From Sporosarcina sp. ANT_H38 (GTDB lineage Bacteria; Bacillota; Bacilli; Bacillales_A; Planococcaceae), in assembly GCF_008369195.1 (NCBI RefSeq), contig NZ_VOBC01000001.1, positions 2,046,001-2,110,000 on the forward strand: a stretch of 64,000 bases of DNA, read 5' to 3'. Below, one piece after another: positions 9,525 to 18,687 of this stretch. A program made the translations under genes and the position numbers. A model generated the notes under the pieces. The model was not told the origin of the DNA. It saw only the letters and a list, made by a program, of their open reading frames with translations, and did not search any database. Numbering within the stretch: the stretch's first letter is position 1; each line of letters starts with the position of its first letter.

Positions 9525-9849
9525 TAGTCCACCCCCGGTTATAATCGTTGAGTAGCTCGGATACTTTTTTAGCAAAACCGGCATCCGTTAGCGCAAGTAC
9601 CACTCGCGCCTCTTTTCCAACTGCATGTCCAAGCTCTTCTCGAGTCCCGAAAACATGTCTCTCAACGTTGTAAAACGCACTTTTATCAGTTAATTTTTTC
9701 ATCGTATTTTTAGATGCGTCTTCTGATACAATCACAAGACGCGCTTTGCCAGCACGAATTTCCCGAACAACCAAATCTTCACCCATAATAAGCATTCTTG
9801 CCCGCGCCGCCATGCCAAGCATTTGATAAATCCTTTTCGGATCTGTCAT
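9472..9849 (-). CDS. ylxQ: YlxQ, L7Ae/L30e-like RNA-binding protein with extended C-terminus
   Basis: K-turn-binding family protein, recognisable from [34 protein letters not shown] and [18 protein letters not shown]. The family core ends at about residue 103. Here the frame continues through the infB ribosome site and 53 bases into infB, adding about 22 polar residues. The ATG overlaps the rnpM stop by 4 bases. The function is probably ribosome or RNase P related, inferred from the fold and operon. The tail may be a neutral read-on to the next stop. Confidence 0.9.
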   Translation of the reverse strand: MTDPKRIYQMLGMAARARMLIMGEDLVVREIRAGKARLVIVSEDASKNTMKKLTDKSAFYNVERHVFGTREELGHAVGKEARVVLALTDAGFAKKVSELLNDYNRGWTNDENTCTRIRETSESDE

Positions 9850-10124
9850 TTTAATGCCTCCCGGCGGATTGCGTGGAGAAGATCCTCGAATACCTGTTCA
9901 GGTACTGCCGTCCCAAGTTGACTTTCAATCGATCTGTTACGGCGCGCGGATTCAACTGCTTCTTCGGATTTAGACACATATGTCCCGCGGCCTGACTTCT
10001 TGCCAGTGAGATCAACTGAAACTTCTCCTTCTTTCGGGCGGACGATGCGGATCATTTCCTTTTTAGGGAACATATTTCCTGTCGCCGCACATTTACGCAA
10101 AGGAATTTTTTTCATGTTTGTCAT
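9846..10124 (-). CDS. rnpM: RNase P modulator RnpM (YlxR, DUF448)
   Basis: A 92-residue YlxR-family protein, with MKKIPLRKCAATGNMFPKKEMIR (segments) and the KSGRGTYVSKS motif diagnostic of the family. The B. subtilis protein binds the RNase P RNA and modulates its activity; that role is taken from the family. The first ATG (10124) is preceded by a GGGAGGATG site. It overlaps ylxQ by 4 bases. Confidence 0.92.
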   Translation of the reverse strand: MTNMKKIPLRKCAATGNMFPKKEMIRIVRPKEGEVSVDLTGKKSGRGTYVSKSEEAVESARRNRSIESQLGTAVPEQVFEDLLHAIRREALK

Positions 10125-10142
10125 GTGTGCACATCCTCCCTC

Positions 10143-11339
10143 TCAGTCTTCGTTTTCCGTATCCGTATACAGATCAATTGTTTCAATTCCAATGTCTTCT
10201 GTCACTTCATCTTCAACAAAGTATGGATCGCTTTCATTCGCGTCTTCATCCAACTGGACTTGTTCTATGATTAACGCACTAGTAGCTGACGGATAAATTC
10301 CAAGTTCGCGTGCATCCGTTTCGCTCTTAATGTCGATTTTCCAACCAGTCATTTTAGCAGCAAGTCTTGCATTCTGACCACGTTTCCCGATAGCCAGTGA
10401 CAATTGATAGTCAGGAACAACAACCGTTGTCGATCGATCTTCTTCATTCACTTGAACGTCAATCACTTTTGACGGGCTCAGTGCATTTGCTACGAATATA
10501 GCCGGATCCTCTGACCATTCGACGATATCAATCTTTTCGCCGTTCAGTTCATTAGAAATCGATTGAACCCGCGCACCTCTTGCACCTACACATGAACCAA
10601 CAGGATCTACTGCGTCGTTATTCGAATGGACAGAAATTTTTGAGCGATCGCCAGCTTCACGTGCAATCGATTTGATGTCTACAATACCTTCAAAAATTTC
10701 AGGTACTTCAGCTTCGAACAGCCTGCGCAGAAGTCCTGGATGTGTTCTTGACACGAACACTTGCGGACCACGTGATGTACGTTCAACTTTTGTAATATAG
10801 ACTTTGATGCGATCGTGGGGTTTATACGTTTCTGTTGGAATCTGTTCCCCTACCGGTAAAACAGCTTCCACTTTCCCAAGACCTACATACAGATTTCGTG
10901 CATCAAGACGTTCGACAATTCCGTTGACGATATCATCTTCTCTGTCGACGAACTCTTCATAGATAATTCCGCGTTCCGCTTCCCTCACACGCTGCGTTAC
11001 AACTTGCTTCGCAGTTTGTGCTGCAACACGACCGAAATCACGTGGCGTGACTTCTTCTTCAACAACATCCTCAAGTTCATAAGAAGGGTTGATTTTATGT
11101 GCATCTTCAAGACTAATTTGTAGACGCTCATCTTGGACTTCTTCGACAACGTCTTTTCTTGAATAGACTTTCATTGTCCCTTTATCAAGGTTCAAATCAA
11201 CGCGCACGTTTTGTGCCTGATTGAAATTGCGTTTATACGCTGTTACAAGTGCCGCTTCGATTGCTTCTACTAACACGTCCCTAGAAATACCTTTTTGTTT
11301 TTCAAGGGCTGTTAATGCATCGAGTAAATCACTGCTCAT
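10143..11339 (-). CDS. nusA: Transcription termination/antitermination factor NusA
   Basis: RNA polymerase-associated pausing and termination factor, 398 residues. It has an N-terminal polymerase-binding domain, an S1 domain at about 135-200, then two KH domains with CVGARGARVQSISNEL and LAIGKRGQNARLAAKMTGW. It lacks the C-terminal acidic repeats of the E. coli protein, as usual in Bacillales, but ends in an acidic tail. The ATG at 11339 follows AGGAG; a GTG three codons earlier is less likely. It is second in the operon and probably controls it through the leader at 12007-12030. Confidence 0.98.
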   Translation of the reverse strand: MSSDLLDALTALEKQKGISRDVLVEAIEAALVTAYKRNFNQAQNVRVDLNLDKGTMKVYSRKDVVEEVQDERLQISLEDAHKINPSYELEDVVEEEVTPRDFGRVAAQTAKQVVTQRVREAERGIIYEEFVDREDDIVNGIVERLDARNLYVGLGKVEAVLPVGEQIPTETYKPHDRIKVYITKVERTSRGPQVFVSRTHPGLLRRLFEAEVPEIFEGIVDIKSIAREAGDRSKISVHSNNDAVDPVGSCVGARGARVQSISNELNGEKIDIVEWSEDPAIFVANALSPSKVIDVQVNEEDRSTTVVVPDYQLSLAIGKRGQNARLAAKMTGWKIDIKSETDARELGIYPSATSALIIEQVQLDEDANESDPYFVEDEVTEDIGIETIDLYTDTENED

Positions 11340-11361
11340 GTTAATCACTCCTACTATTCAA

Positions 11362-11838
11362 TTATGCGGAAAAGTCGATAGCCAAACGGGCAAGTGCGAT
11401 TTTTTCCTTGTCGATTACTACAGTCAATTTCCTCGTCTTAATGCGCATTTCGACTTCTGCACCCTCAGGACCATACGCTAACAAATAACCTTCGAACTCT
11501 TTCATACCATTAATGGCTTCGTAAGTTTTAATGAATACGAACTGTCCAATCGCTTTTTGAAAATCTTCTTCCTTCTTCAACGGACGCTCTGCACCTGGTG
11601 AAGACACTTCAAGAAAGTAGTTTTGCGGAATTGGATCAGTACGGTCAAGCTCTTCACTCAACTTTTCACTAACTTGAGAGCACTGATCAATATCGATGCT
11701 TCCGTTAGGTGTATCGATATAGACCCGTAAAAACCAGTCTCTTCCTTCTTTAACGAACTCTACATCGACAAGTTCCAATTCTAGTTCTTCTATAATTGGA
11801 ATGGCGATTTTTACGACTTCTTCCGTAATATTACTCAT
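11362..11838 (-). CDS. rimP: Ribosome maturation factor RimP
   Basis: 30S assembly factor, 158 residues. It shows the typical VDVEFVKEGRDWFLRVYID and YFLEVSSPGAERPLKKEEDF segments of the N-terminal domain, followed by the SH3-like C-terminal domain. The ATG at 11838 has GGGAGGG upstream. It is the first gene of the nusA operon. The leader between promoter and start carries an attenuator and an inserted palindromic repeat. Confidence 0.96.
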   Translation of the reverse strand: MSNITEEVVKIAIPIIEELELELVDVEFVKEGRDWFLRVYIDTPNGSIDIDQCSQVSEKLSEELDRTDPIPQNYFLEVSSPGAERPLKKEEDFQKAIGQFVFIKTYEAINGMKEFEGYLLAYGPEGAEVEMRIKTRKLTVVIDKEKIALARLAIDFSA

Positions 11839-11862
11839 CTTAGCCCTCCCGAAATATTAATC

Positions 11863-11945
11863 AAATACGCCTCGGCGTATTTGCGCCCAGATTAAGTAGA
11901 TTTACTTCACTACAAAATCTGTGGCATCCGCCGGAGGCTCTAACC
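11863..11945. repeat. Palindromic dispersed repeat in the rimP leader
   Basis: It begins with the near-perfect palindrome AAATACGCC-TC-GGCGTATTT followed by TTGCG. It continues with CAGATT..AATCTG arms and a TCCGCCGGA core. The first 25 bases recur at 36916-36940 between flhB and flhA in the same orientation. I recall similar elements in intergenic regions of related Planococcaceae, but cannot verify that here. Confidence 0.6.
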
Positions 11946-12006
11946 TTATTTGATGAGAACCTAGACTCTCACTAAATAAAATTAAAAAACAGTACAGAAC
12001 AACAGA

Positions 12007-12034
12007 AAAGAGCGGGAAATCCCACTCTTTTTGC
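12007..12034 (-). terminator. Intrinsic terminator in the rimP-nusA leader (candidate NusA-dependent attenuator)
   Basis: On the minus strand the stem AAAAGAGTGGG / CCCGCTCTTTT closes an ATTT loop and is followed by T-rich sequence. It lies about 25 bases after the predicted transcription start and about 170 bases before rimP. It therefore cannot serve polC alone and is placed to attenuate the rimP-nusA-infB operon. Confidence 0.7.
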
Positions 12035-12060
12035 GCAAGACTATTACAAAAGTTGTTCCC

Positions 12061-12089
12061 ATCATACCATACGATATTTGCTCGTGCAA
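12061..12089 (-). promoter_or_regulatory. Sigma-A type promoter of the rimP-nusA-infB operon
   Basis: A -35 TTGCAC (12089-12084), 17-base spacer and -10 TATGAT (12066-12061). The predicted start at about 12054 lies just upstream of the attenuator hairpin. Confidence 0.65.
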
Positions 12090-12118
12090 ACAAACCGTAC
12101 AAGAAGAGTTCAGTTTGT

Positions 12119-12155
12119 TTGTATAATTCCAGCTCCCTTTGCGGGGATTATACAA
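12119..12155. other. Hairpin downstream of polC
   Basis: TTGTATAATTCC (12119-12130) pairs with GGGATTATACAA (12144-12155), a 12-bp stem with one G-T pair and a 13-base loop. There is no T-run. It lies 52 bases after the polC stop and may stabilise or process the polC 3' end. Confidence 0.5.
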
Positions 12156-12206
12156 TAGATGCCAAACAACTCCTCGTATTGTAATTCGAAAAACTCAGTG
12201 AAAATC

Positions 12207-15200
12207 CTAGAAGAGAGACAGCTGATTCGCTTCAGGCATGCCTTCCAGACAACCTAATGCATCCATATACTCGACAATCGTCTTCGAAACACGACCGCGC
12301 TGTTGGAAGTCCTCTTTAGAAAGGAACTCTCCATCTTTCCTAGCTTCAACAATTGAATTCGCAACGTTCGTCCCAAGAGACGGAACTGAATTGAATGGCG
12401 GAATCAGTGTATCGCCTTCAATAAGGAATGTTGTTGCGTCAGATTTATACAAATCGGGTCTTGCCAATGAAATACCGCGTTCCCACATTTCCAGCGCAAT
12501 TTCAAGCACCGTCAGTAAACTTTTTTCTTTTGGCGTTGCATCCAGCCCTTTTGCATTAATTTCTTTAACTTGTGCCCGTACCGACGCAGATCCCTTCGTC
12601 ATCGTCAGCAGATCAAAGTCCGTAGCCCGTATTGTGAAATATGTTGCATAGTACAAAATTGGGTGATGCACTTTAAAGTATGCGATGCGCAACGCCATCA
12701 GCACATAGGCAGCTGCGTGCGCTTTAGGGAACATGTATTTAATCTTTTTACAAGATTCAATGTACCAGTTAGGAACGCTTTGAGCTTTCATTTCCGCTTC
12801 AAACTCCGGTGTCAGACCGCGGCCTTTACGGACGAATTCCATAATTTTAAATGCCATCGATGGATCTAACCCTTGATAGATTAAATACACCATAATATCA
12901 TCACGACAGCCAATAACATCTTTCAATTCGCATGTTTTATTCTGAATCAATTCCTGGGCGTTGCCGAGCCAAACGTCCGTACCATGAGACAATCCTGATA
13001 TCTGAATCAGTTCCGAAAACGTTGACGGCTTCGTCTCTTCAAGCATCTGCCGAACGAATCTTGTCCCAAACTCAGGTACACCGAGCGTTCCCGTCTTACA
13101 ACCGATTTGATCCGGAGTAACGCCAAGCGAAGATGTACCGCTGAATAATTCCATGACGCCTTTATCATCCGGTGGAATCGTAAGTGGATCAATTCCGGAT
13201 AAATCCTGCAACATTTTAATCATCGTCGGATCATCATGACCGAGAATATCGAGTTTCAACAAGTTATTGTCGATGGAATGGAAGTCAAAATGAGTTGTCT
13301 TCCAGCTCGAATTCAGATCATTCGCCGGAAATTGGATGGGCGTAAAATCAAATATATCCATAGTATCTGGAACAACGATAATTCCGCCGGGATGCTGCCC
13401 TGTATTCCGTTTAACACCCGAACAACCTTGCACAAGCCGGTCAATTTCAGCCCCACGGAAGTTCAAATTATTATCATTCATATAGCCACGTACATAGCCA
13501 TAAGCTGTCTTCTCAGCAACTGTTCCGATTGTCCCTGCACGGTAAACAAAATCTTCCCCGAAAAGTTCCTTCGTATAATTATGCGCGTGTGCTTGATAAT
13601 CACCACTGAAGTTAAGGTCAATATCCGGTACTTTATCCCCGTTAAATCCAAGGAAGGTTTCGAATGGGATATCCTGACCATCTTTTTTGAACGGTGTATC
13701 GCACGTAGGACACATTTTGTCCGGAAGGTCGTATCCAGAACTAACGGACCCATCATCAAAAAACTCGGATATCTTACAGGTCGGGCAAATATAATGTGGC
13801 GGCATCGGGTTCACTTCAGTGATTTCCATCATCGTAGCAACAAGCGAGGAACCAACCGAGCCCCGAGATCCAACAAGATAACCCTCATCCAGCGATTTTT
13901 TCACAAGCTTGTGTGAGATGAGGTAGATGACCGCAAAGCCGTGGCCAATAATCGACTTCAATTCTTTTTCAATGCGCGCTTCAATGTTTTCCGGCAATTG
14001 CTCACCATATATTCCATGTGCCATTGAATATGTCAATTCGCGTACTTCTTCATCTGCCCCTTCGATTGTCGGGGTATAGAGATCATCTTTGATTGGTTTT
14101 ACGTTACCAATTCTCTCTAAAATTGCATGTGGATTGTCGATGACAATTTCTTCCGCAACTTCTTGACCAAGAAACGCAAATTCTTCTAGCATTTCATCCG
14201 TTGTCCGGAATTGGACTGCCGGCAACGAATGCCTATTCATCGGGTTAGCTCCACCTTGTGATCTGACCAGTACTTGGCGGAATACTGCATCCGTTTCATC
14301 AATGTAATGGACATTTCCTGTTGCGCAAACCGGGAGACCGACCTTTTTTCCAAGTTTGATCAATTTCCGCATAATATCTTCCATATTCCACTCATCGCGA
14401 ATTAATTCAAGTTCAAGCAGATGCGAATAAACCGGTTTTGGATGCACTTCAAGGTAATCGTAAAACTTCGCGATTTCCTCTACTTCTTCCATCGGTTTCT
14501 GCATAAGCCCCTCGAACACTTCACCTTTATCACAACCAGAACCAACAAGCAGCCCTTTGCGGTATTTAACAAGCAATGAACGTGGAATACGCGGAATGCG
14601 GTAAAAATAATCCATATGTGAGTAAGAAACGAGTTTAAACAGGTTCTTCAAACCTTCATCATCAACCGCTAAAAGCGTACAATGCGATGGCCGAGACCGT
14701 TTGTAGACGTCACCTTCACCAATATGGCGGTTAAAGTCATCCAAGTATTCGATACCTTTCCCTTCCGCATCTTTCAACAAACGAAGGAACAGATGCGCAG
14801 TCGCTTCGGTATCATAGATTGCTCGGTGAGCCTGAGTCAGTTCGATTCCGAACTTTTTCGCTAGCGTACCTAGCCGGTGATTCCCCATCTCTGGGTAAAG
14901 GAAGCGAGCCAGTTCGAGCGTATCGATAACTGGATAGGCTGCAGCTTCCAAACTCGCCTTTTTACATGCCTCATAAAAGAAGCCCATATCAAATTTCGCA
15001 TTATGAGCGACTAGAATCGAGTCACCGATAAATTCGATGAAATCTTTCGTGACATCCTCGATTTCTGGTGCATTTTTCACCATATCATCGGTAATTCCCG
15101 TCAGCCTAGTCGTTGTAGAAGATAGTGGATGATGCGGATTGGAGAATCTTTCGAATGTCTCAACAATCTCACCGTCTTTCACTCTGACTGCAGCGAGTTC

Positions 15201-16517
15201 AATGATCGTGTCATACACCGCGGAAAGCCCCGTCGTCTCAACATCAAATACAACAAATGAATCATCTTCAAGTTTTCTATGCTGTTCATCAAAAACGATA
15301 GGTACTCCGTCATCAACCAAATTTGCTTCTAGTCCAAAAATGACTTTCACACCATGCTTTTTCCCAGCATTATACGCCTCTGGAAATGATTGGACGTTCG
15401 CGTGGTCCGTAATTGCGATTGCAGGGTGTCCCCATTTTGCTGCCTGCTCAACAAGTGCAGATGCTGATACAACGGCATCCATCTGACTCATCGTCGTATG
15501 CGCATGCAGTTCAATCCGTTTTCGGTCCTTCGGCGCCTTGTCTTGCCTGATAATAGGCGACACTTCCATAACATCTTGAGCCATCATAATAAGATCACGA
15601 ACAAACGTATCGTTTTGGATACCGCCGCGTGCTCGAATCCATGTCCCTTTTTTCAGCGCCTTCATCATTTCCGCATCTTCGTTATCACGCGAGAACATTT
15701 TAACAAGAATTGAATCCGTGTAATCTGTCACTTTAATCGTCAACAGTGAGCGTCCGCTCCGCAGTTCACGAACATCCGTGTCAAACACATAGCCTTCTAT
15801 TGTCACACGACGTTCTTCGTCCTGAATATGCTGAATTTCGAGCATAGGCTCATCTGGTTTAATTGGTGTTCCGAGACGGAATGGTCCAGATACAGTGCCA
15901 CTTTCTTTCTGGGATGTTTCCCTTAGTTTTAAATCTTCAAGCGCTTTTTTACCATACGCTTCCTCTTCCGCTAGCCGTTGCGCCATAAATGCTTCACGGG
16001 CAGCTTCCGCTCCGCTATCTTCCACTGTCAATTTGAAATCGACGGCAGGTCGCGGAAAACCAAATGATGTATAGACGTCTGAAATGAGTTCAGCATATTT
16101 ACCTTTCATCATTTGCAGTTCCAAATCACTTGTACACAGAAGCGTCATTTTCCCACCCGTCATGATCGGCTTTTGTCCAATAAGACGTTCTCTAATTGGC
16201 GGTGACATATCACTCAGCTCTTCAATAATAAAAGGCCAATAATCCGATAGTAATTGTCCATCCACTTCTTGCGTTTTGGACGTAATATGAAGCTTGATCG
16301 CCGCAATCGCAGCAAATGTTTTATTCACACGTTGCGAAAACACTGTATACACATCCGCCGGTAACGGTTTTTCGAGCGTCAAATTAAATTGCCACACTCT
16401 CGATTTCCGATGAATATTCACACGGTTAAGTTCCGCATGTTCAAAGTGAATGGCATATTGATCATCCGTCATCTCGATTTGCTGCAGCAAGATATATAAT
16501 TTATTTATAGCGTTCAT
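12207..16517 (-). CDS. polC: DNA polymerase III alpha subunit, PolC type
   Basis: Main replicative polymerase of low-GC Gram-positives, 1436 residues, the usual size. In order it has an N-terminal domain, an OB fold (about 235-330), and a PHP domain beginning [16 protein letters not shown]. This is split by a 3'-5' exonuclease that starts [12 protein letters not shown] near residue 425. The polymerase core follows with [12 protein letters not shown] near residue 963. A zinc-binding CPTC..CPTC pair precedes the core. The ATG at 16517 has AGGAGAGG upstream. It is monocistronic here, with proS ending in a terminator upstream. Confidence 0.98.
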   Translation of the reverse strand: MNAINKLYILLQQIEMTDDQYAIHFEHAELNRVNIHRKSRVWQFNLTLEKPLPADVYTVFSQRVNKTFAAIAAIKLHITSKTQEVDGQLLSDYWPFIIEELSDMSPPIRERLIGQKPIMTGGKMTLLCTSDLELQMMKGKYAELISDVYTSFGFPRPAVDFKLTVEDSGAEAAREAFMAQRLAEEEAYGKKALEDLKLRETSQKESGTVSGPFRLGTPIKPDEPMLEIQHIQDEERRVTIEGYVFDTDVRELRSGRSLLTIKVTDYTDSILVKMFSRDNEDAEMMKALKKGTWIRARGGIQNDTFVRDLIMMAQDVMEVSPIIRQDKAPKDRKRIELHAHTTMSQMDAVVSASALVEQAAKWGHPAIAITDHANVQSFPEAYNAGKKHGVKVIFGLEANLVDDGVPIVFDEQHRKLEDDSFVVFDVETTGLSAVYDTIIELAAVRVKDGEIVETFERFSNPHHPLSSTTTRLTGITDDMVKNAPEIEDVTKDFIEFIGDSILVAHNAKFDMGFFYEACKKASLEAAAYPVIDTLELARFLYPEMGNHRLGTLAKKFGIELTQAHRAIYDTEATAHLFLRLLKDAEGKGIEYLDDFNRHIGEGDVYKRSRPSHCTLLAVDDEGLKNLFKLVSYSHMDYFYRIPRIPRSLLVKYRKGLLVGSGCDKGEVFEGLMQKPMEEVEEIAKFYDYLEVHPKPVYSHLLELELIRDEWNMEDIMRKLIKLGKKVGLPVCATGNVHYIDETDAVFRQVLVRSQGGANPMNRHSLPAVQFRTTDEMLEEFAFLGQEVAEEIVIDNPHAILERIGNVKPIKDDLYTPTIEGADEEVRELTYSMAHGIYGEQLPENIEARIEKELKSIIGHGFAVIYLISHKLVKKSLDEGYLVGSRGSVGSSLVATMMEITEVNPMPPHYICPTCKISEFFDDGSVSSGYDLPDKMCPTCDTPFKKDGQDIPFETFLGFNGDKVPDIDLNFSGDYQAHAHNYTKELFGEDFVYRAGTIGTVAEKTAYGYVRGYMNDNNLNFRGAEIDRLVQGCSGVKRNTGQHPGGIIVVPDTMDIFDFTPIQFPANDLNSSWKTTHFDFHSIDNNLLKLDILGHDDPTMIKMLQDLSGIDPLTIPPDDKGVMELFSGTSSLGVTPDQIGCKTGTLGVPEFGTRFVRQMLEETKPSTFSELIQISGLSHGTDVWLGNAQELIQNKTCELKDVIGCRDDIMVYLIYQGLDPSMAFKIMEFVRKGRGLTPEFEAEMKAQSVPNWYIESCKKIKYMFPKAHAAAYVLMALRIAYFKVHHPILYYATYFTIRATDFDLLTMTKGSASVRAQVKEINAKGLDATPKEKSLLTVLEIALEMWERGISLARPDLYKSDATTFLIEGDTLIPPFNSVPSLGTNVANSIVEARKDGEFLSKEDFQQRGRVSKTIVEYMDALGCLEGMPEANQLSLF

Positions 16518-16540
16518 AAGCCTCTCCTATCCCTCATCAT

Positions 16541-16632
16541 TAAGAAAAGCGCAAGGCGCCGTACAGCCCCGAGGGGTTGGCGCCTGGAGCTAGACAATGT
16601 TCTAGGTCAAAAAACGTACTCTTTCTTATCTT
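16541..16632. repeat. Dispersed intergenic element, short form
   Basis: It starts AAGAAAAGCGCAAGGCGCCG and ends GGCGCCTGGAGCTAGACAATG, continuing into ..AAAAACGTACTCTTTCTTATC. It lacks the central GGAGGGAT hairpin. The copy at 24369-24446 matches both ends and the extension. It sits between the proS terminator and polC. Confidence 0.7.
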
Positions 16633-16634
16633 TC

Positions 16635-16676
16635 GAAAAAGAAGGGAAGTACCGACATGCGGCCTTCCCTTCTCAT
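16635..16676 (-). terminator. Intrinsic terminator of proS
   Basis: On the minus strand AGAAGGGAAG pairs with CTTCCCTTCT around a 14-base GC-rich loop and is followed by TTTTCG. It starts 4 bases after the proS stop codon. Confidence 0.9.
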
Positions 16677-16679
16677 TAG

Positions 16680-18386
16680 TTATTCAGCTGTAAAAAACGC
16701 TTGTAACTTTTCAGTTATTTCTTCTTTTGCCCATTCAGCAGTCTCTCCGGTTTGTCTGAATTTTATTTCGACAATCCCTTCCGAAGCTCTCTTTCCGACT
16801 GTAATACGGATTGGAAGACCAATTAAATCCGAATCCGCGAATTTAACACCCGCCCGCTCCGGACGATCATCATAGAGAACATCGTATCTATAAGATTTCA
16901 AGACTTTGTATAATTCATCAGCCAATTCCTTCTGGCTTTCATCTTTAAGATTTACAGCAATTAGATGGACTTCAAATGGCGCGATTTTCTTCGGCCATTT
17001 CAAGCCTTGCTCATCATTATACTGTTCTGCAACAGCTGCAAGAATACGGGAAACGCCAATGCCATAACAGCCCATGATGTACGGCTTCGATCTGCCATTT
17101 TCATCAAGGAACGTTCCTCCCATAGGCTCGCTATATGTAGTGCCCAGTTTGAAGATATGTCCAAGTTCAATTCCTTTAGCAAACTTAATGGTACCGTTGC
17201 CATCCGGAGATGCATCTCCTTCAAGTATGAAACGAAGATCTTCATAACGATCCACAGCAAAATCACGTTCTGGATTGACGTTCGTCAAATGGAAACCATC
17301 CTCGTTCGCTCCGCAAACACCGTTTACGATTGATGCGATTGAGTGATCTGCAATCACTTTGAGATCTAGAGGAAGTTTAACAGGTCCAATTGAACCAACA
17401 CCACAAGAAAGAAGTTCAGTAACGTCGCCTTCAGTAGCGAATTCAACTTCTGAAGCACCAAGTACATTTTTCAGCTTTATATCGTTGATTTCATGATCTC
17501 CACGACAAAGGACTACAATTAGCTCGTCATCTGCTTTGAAGATAAGTGTCTTAATAAGACGAGTTGCATCAACATTAAGGAATGAAGCGACTTCGCTGAT
17601 TGTTTTTTGGTCAGGCGTTGCAATTTTCTCCACTACCTGTAACACTTCGTCCAGCTTTTCATAGTTAACATTCACTTCGGCCATTTCAATATTAGCGGCA
17701 TATGACGAAGAGTCACTGTACGCGATTGTGTCTTCTCCAATGTCAGATAGCGCCATGAATTCATGTGTATCTGTACCACCGATTGAGCCACCATCTGCCA
17801 TGACCGCACGGAAATCAAGACCAAGCCGTGTAAATATCTTTGTATAAGCTTGCATCATTTCCTGGTATTTCTCATCAAGACTCTCTTCCGTAGCGTGGAA
17901 GGAATACGCATCTTTCATTATGAATTCGCGTCCTCGAAGAAGACCGAAACGTGGACGCTGCTCATCCCTGAACTTCGTCTGGATTTGGAACATTGTCAGC
18001 GGTAACTTCTTATACGATTTCACTTCATCACGGACAAGAGAAGTAATTACTTCTTCATGGGTCGCACCGAGAGCAAATTCCCGTTTATGCCGATCAGTCA
18101 TTCTGAATAGCTCAGGACCATACGAATACCATCTTCCCGTTTCCTGCCACAATTCCGCTTGTTGCATTGCAGGCATAAATACTTCTACAGCCTCGATTGC
18201 TTCCATTTCTTCACGGATAATCGTCTCGACCTTTTGAAGTACTTTCTTCCCTAAAGGCAGGAATGAATAAATCCCACTTGTATTTTGTCGGATAAAACCT
18301 GCACGTAAAAGTAATTGATGGGATTTTACATCAGCATCAGAAGGTATTTCACGCATTGTAGGTATGAATGTTCGTGATTGTTTCAT
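16680..18386 (-). CDS. proS: Prolyl-tRNA synthetase (bacterial type with editing domain)
   Basis: Charges tRNA-Pro; 568 residues, the length of the bacterial form that carries the Ala-tRNA-Pro editing insertion (about 225-405). Class II motifs are visible, including [23 protein letters not shown] (motif 2, in pieces) and [14 protein letters not shown] (motif 3). The anticodon-binding domain follows at about 465-568. The ATG at 18386 follows AAGGTGGGG. No T-box leader is present in the gap upstream, which is filled with dispersed repeats. Confidence 0.97.
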   Translation of the reverse strand: MKQSRTFIPTMREIPSDADVKSHQLLLRAGFIRQNTSGIYSFLPLGKKVLQKVETIIREEMEAIEAVEVFMPAMQQAELWQETGRWYSYGPELFRMTDRHKREFALGATHEEVITSLVRDEVKSYKKLPLTMFQIQTKFRDEQRPRFGLLRGREFIMKDAYSFHATEESLDEKYQEMMQAYTKIFTRLGLDFRAVMADGGSIGGTDTHEFMALSDIGEDTIAYSDSSSYAANIEMAEVNVNYEKLDEVLQVVEKIATPDQKTISEVASFLNVDATRLIKTLIFKADDELIVVLCRGDHEINDIKLKNVLGASEVEFATEGDVTELLSCGVGSIGPVKLPLDLKVIADHSIASIVNGVCGANEDGFHLTNVNPERDFAVDRYEDLRFILEGDASPDGNGTIKFAKGIELGHIFKLGTTYSEPMGGTFLDENGRSKPYIMGCYGIGVSRILAAVAEQYNDEQGLKWPKKIAPFEVHLIAVNLKDESQKELADELYKVLKSYRYDVLYDDRPERAGVKFADSDLIGLPIRITVGKRASEGIVEIKFRQTGETAEWAKEEITEKLQAFFTAE

Positions 18387-18432
18387 CTATTTCCCCACCT
18401 TGAGTAATGTTTTTAGAAGTCTTCGTTAATTG

Positions 18433-18565
18433 TCTAGACTCGATTCGCTTCTGTCCTGTCGTTAAAGGCAAAAAACGCCTTCTCCGACAGGTCTTTCAGC
18501 AGGACGGGATTGAACTTCATCCCTCCTACTTGTCGGGGCTAAGCGGCGCCTTGCACTTTTCTTGT
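18433..18565 (-). repeat. Dispersed intergenic element, long form, copy 1 of a tandem pair
   Basis: On the minus strand it begins AGAAAAGTGCAAGGCGCCG, contains GTAGGAGGGATGAAGTTCAA, then CTGCTGAAAGACCTGTCGG, and ends in AGTCTAGACA. The core GGAGGGAT/ATCCCGTCC hairpin has one mismatch. An extra inner hairpin GGCGTTTT/AAAACGCC-like segment distinguishes it from copy 2. Confidence 0.75.
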
Positions 18566-18566
18566 C

Positions 18567-18687
18567 TTGACTCCAGGCGCCAACCCCTCGAGTCGCTTCT
18601 GTCCTGTCGATACAGGCCTTTCAGCAGGGAGGGATTGAACTTCATCCCTCCTACTTTTCGGGGCTAAACGGCGCCTTGCGCTTTTCT
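18567..18687 (-). repeat. Dispersed intergenic element, long form, copy 2 of a tandem pair
   Basis: On the minus strand it begins AAGAAAAGCGCAAGGCGCCG just after the rasP stop, contains a perfect GGAGGGAT/ATCCCTCC hairpin with loop GAAGTTCA, then CTGCTGAAAGGCCTGT, and ends GGCGCCTGGAGTCAAGACA. Confidence 0.75.

Larger units (their letters stand above)
11839..12206. other. polC-rimP intergenic region (rimP operon leader)
   Basis: A 368-base gap without genes. From polC onward it holds a 12-bp hairpin lacking a T-run (12119-12155), the rimP promoter (12061-12089), an intrinsic terminator 25 bases downstream of the start point (12007-12034), and a palindromic dispersed repeat (about 11863-11945) that ends about 25 bases before rimP. 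Confidence 0.8.
18387..18687. other. rasP-proS gap filled by repeat elements
   Basis: A 301-base gap with no gene. It consists almost wholly of two tandem copies of the dispersed element described at 18433-18687. No terminator with a clear T-run and no promoter were recognised, so proS may be co-transcribed with rasP. Confidence 0.7.

Noticed and set aside
11902..12102. 66-codon minus-strand frame between polC and rimP
   Set aside because: It runs through the promoter, attenuator and palindromic repeat and has no ribosome site or protein-like composition.
18387..18687. T-box riboswitch upstream of proS
   Set aside because: No T-box sequence (TGGN-containing AGGGTGGNACCGCG-like motif) or specifier stem was seen; the gap is occupied by dispersed repeats.
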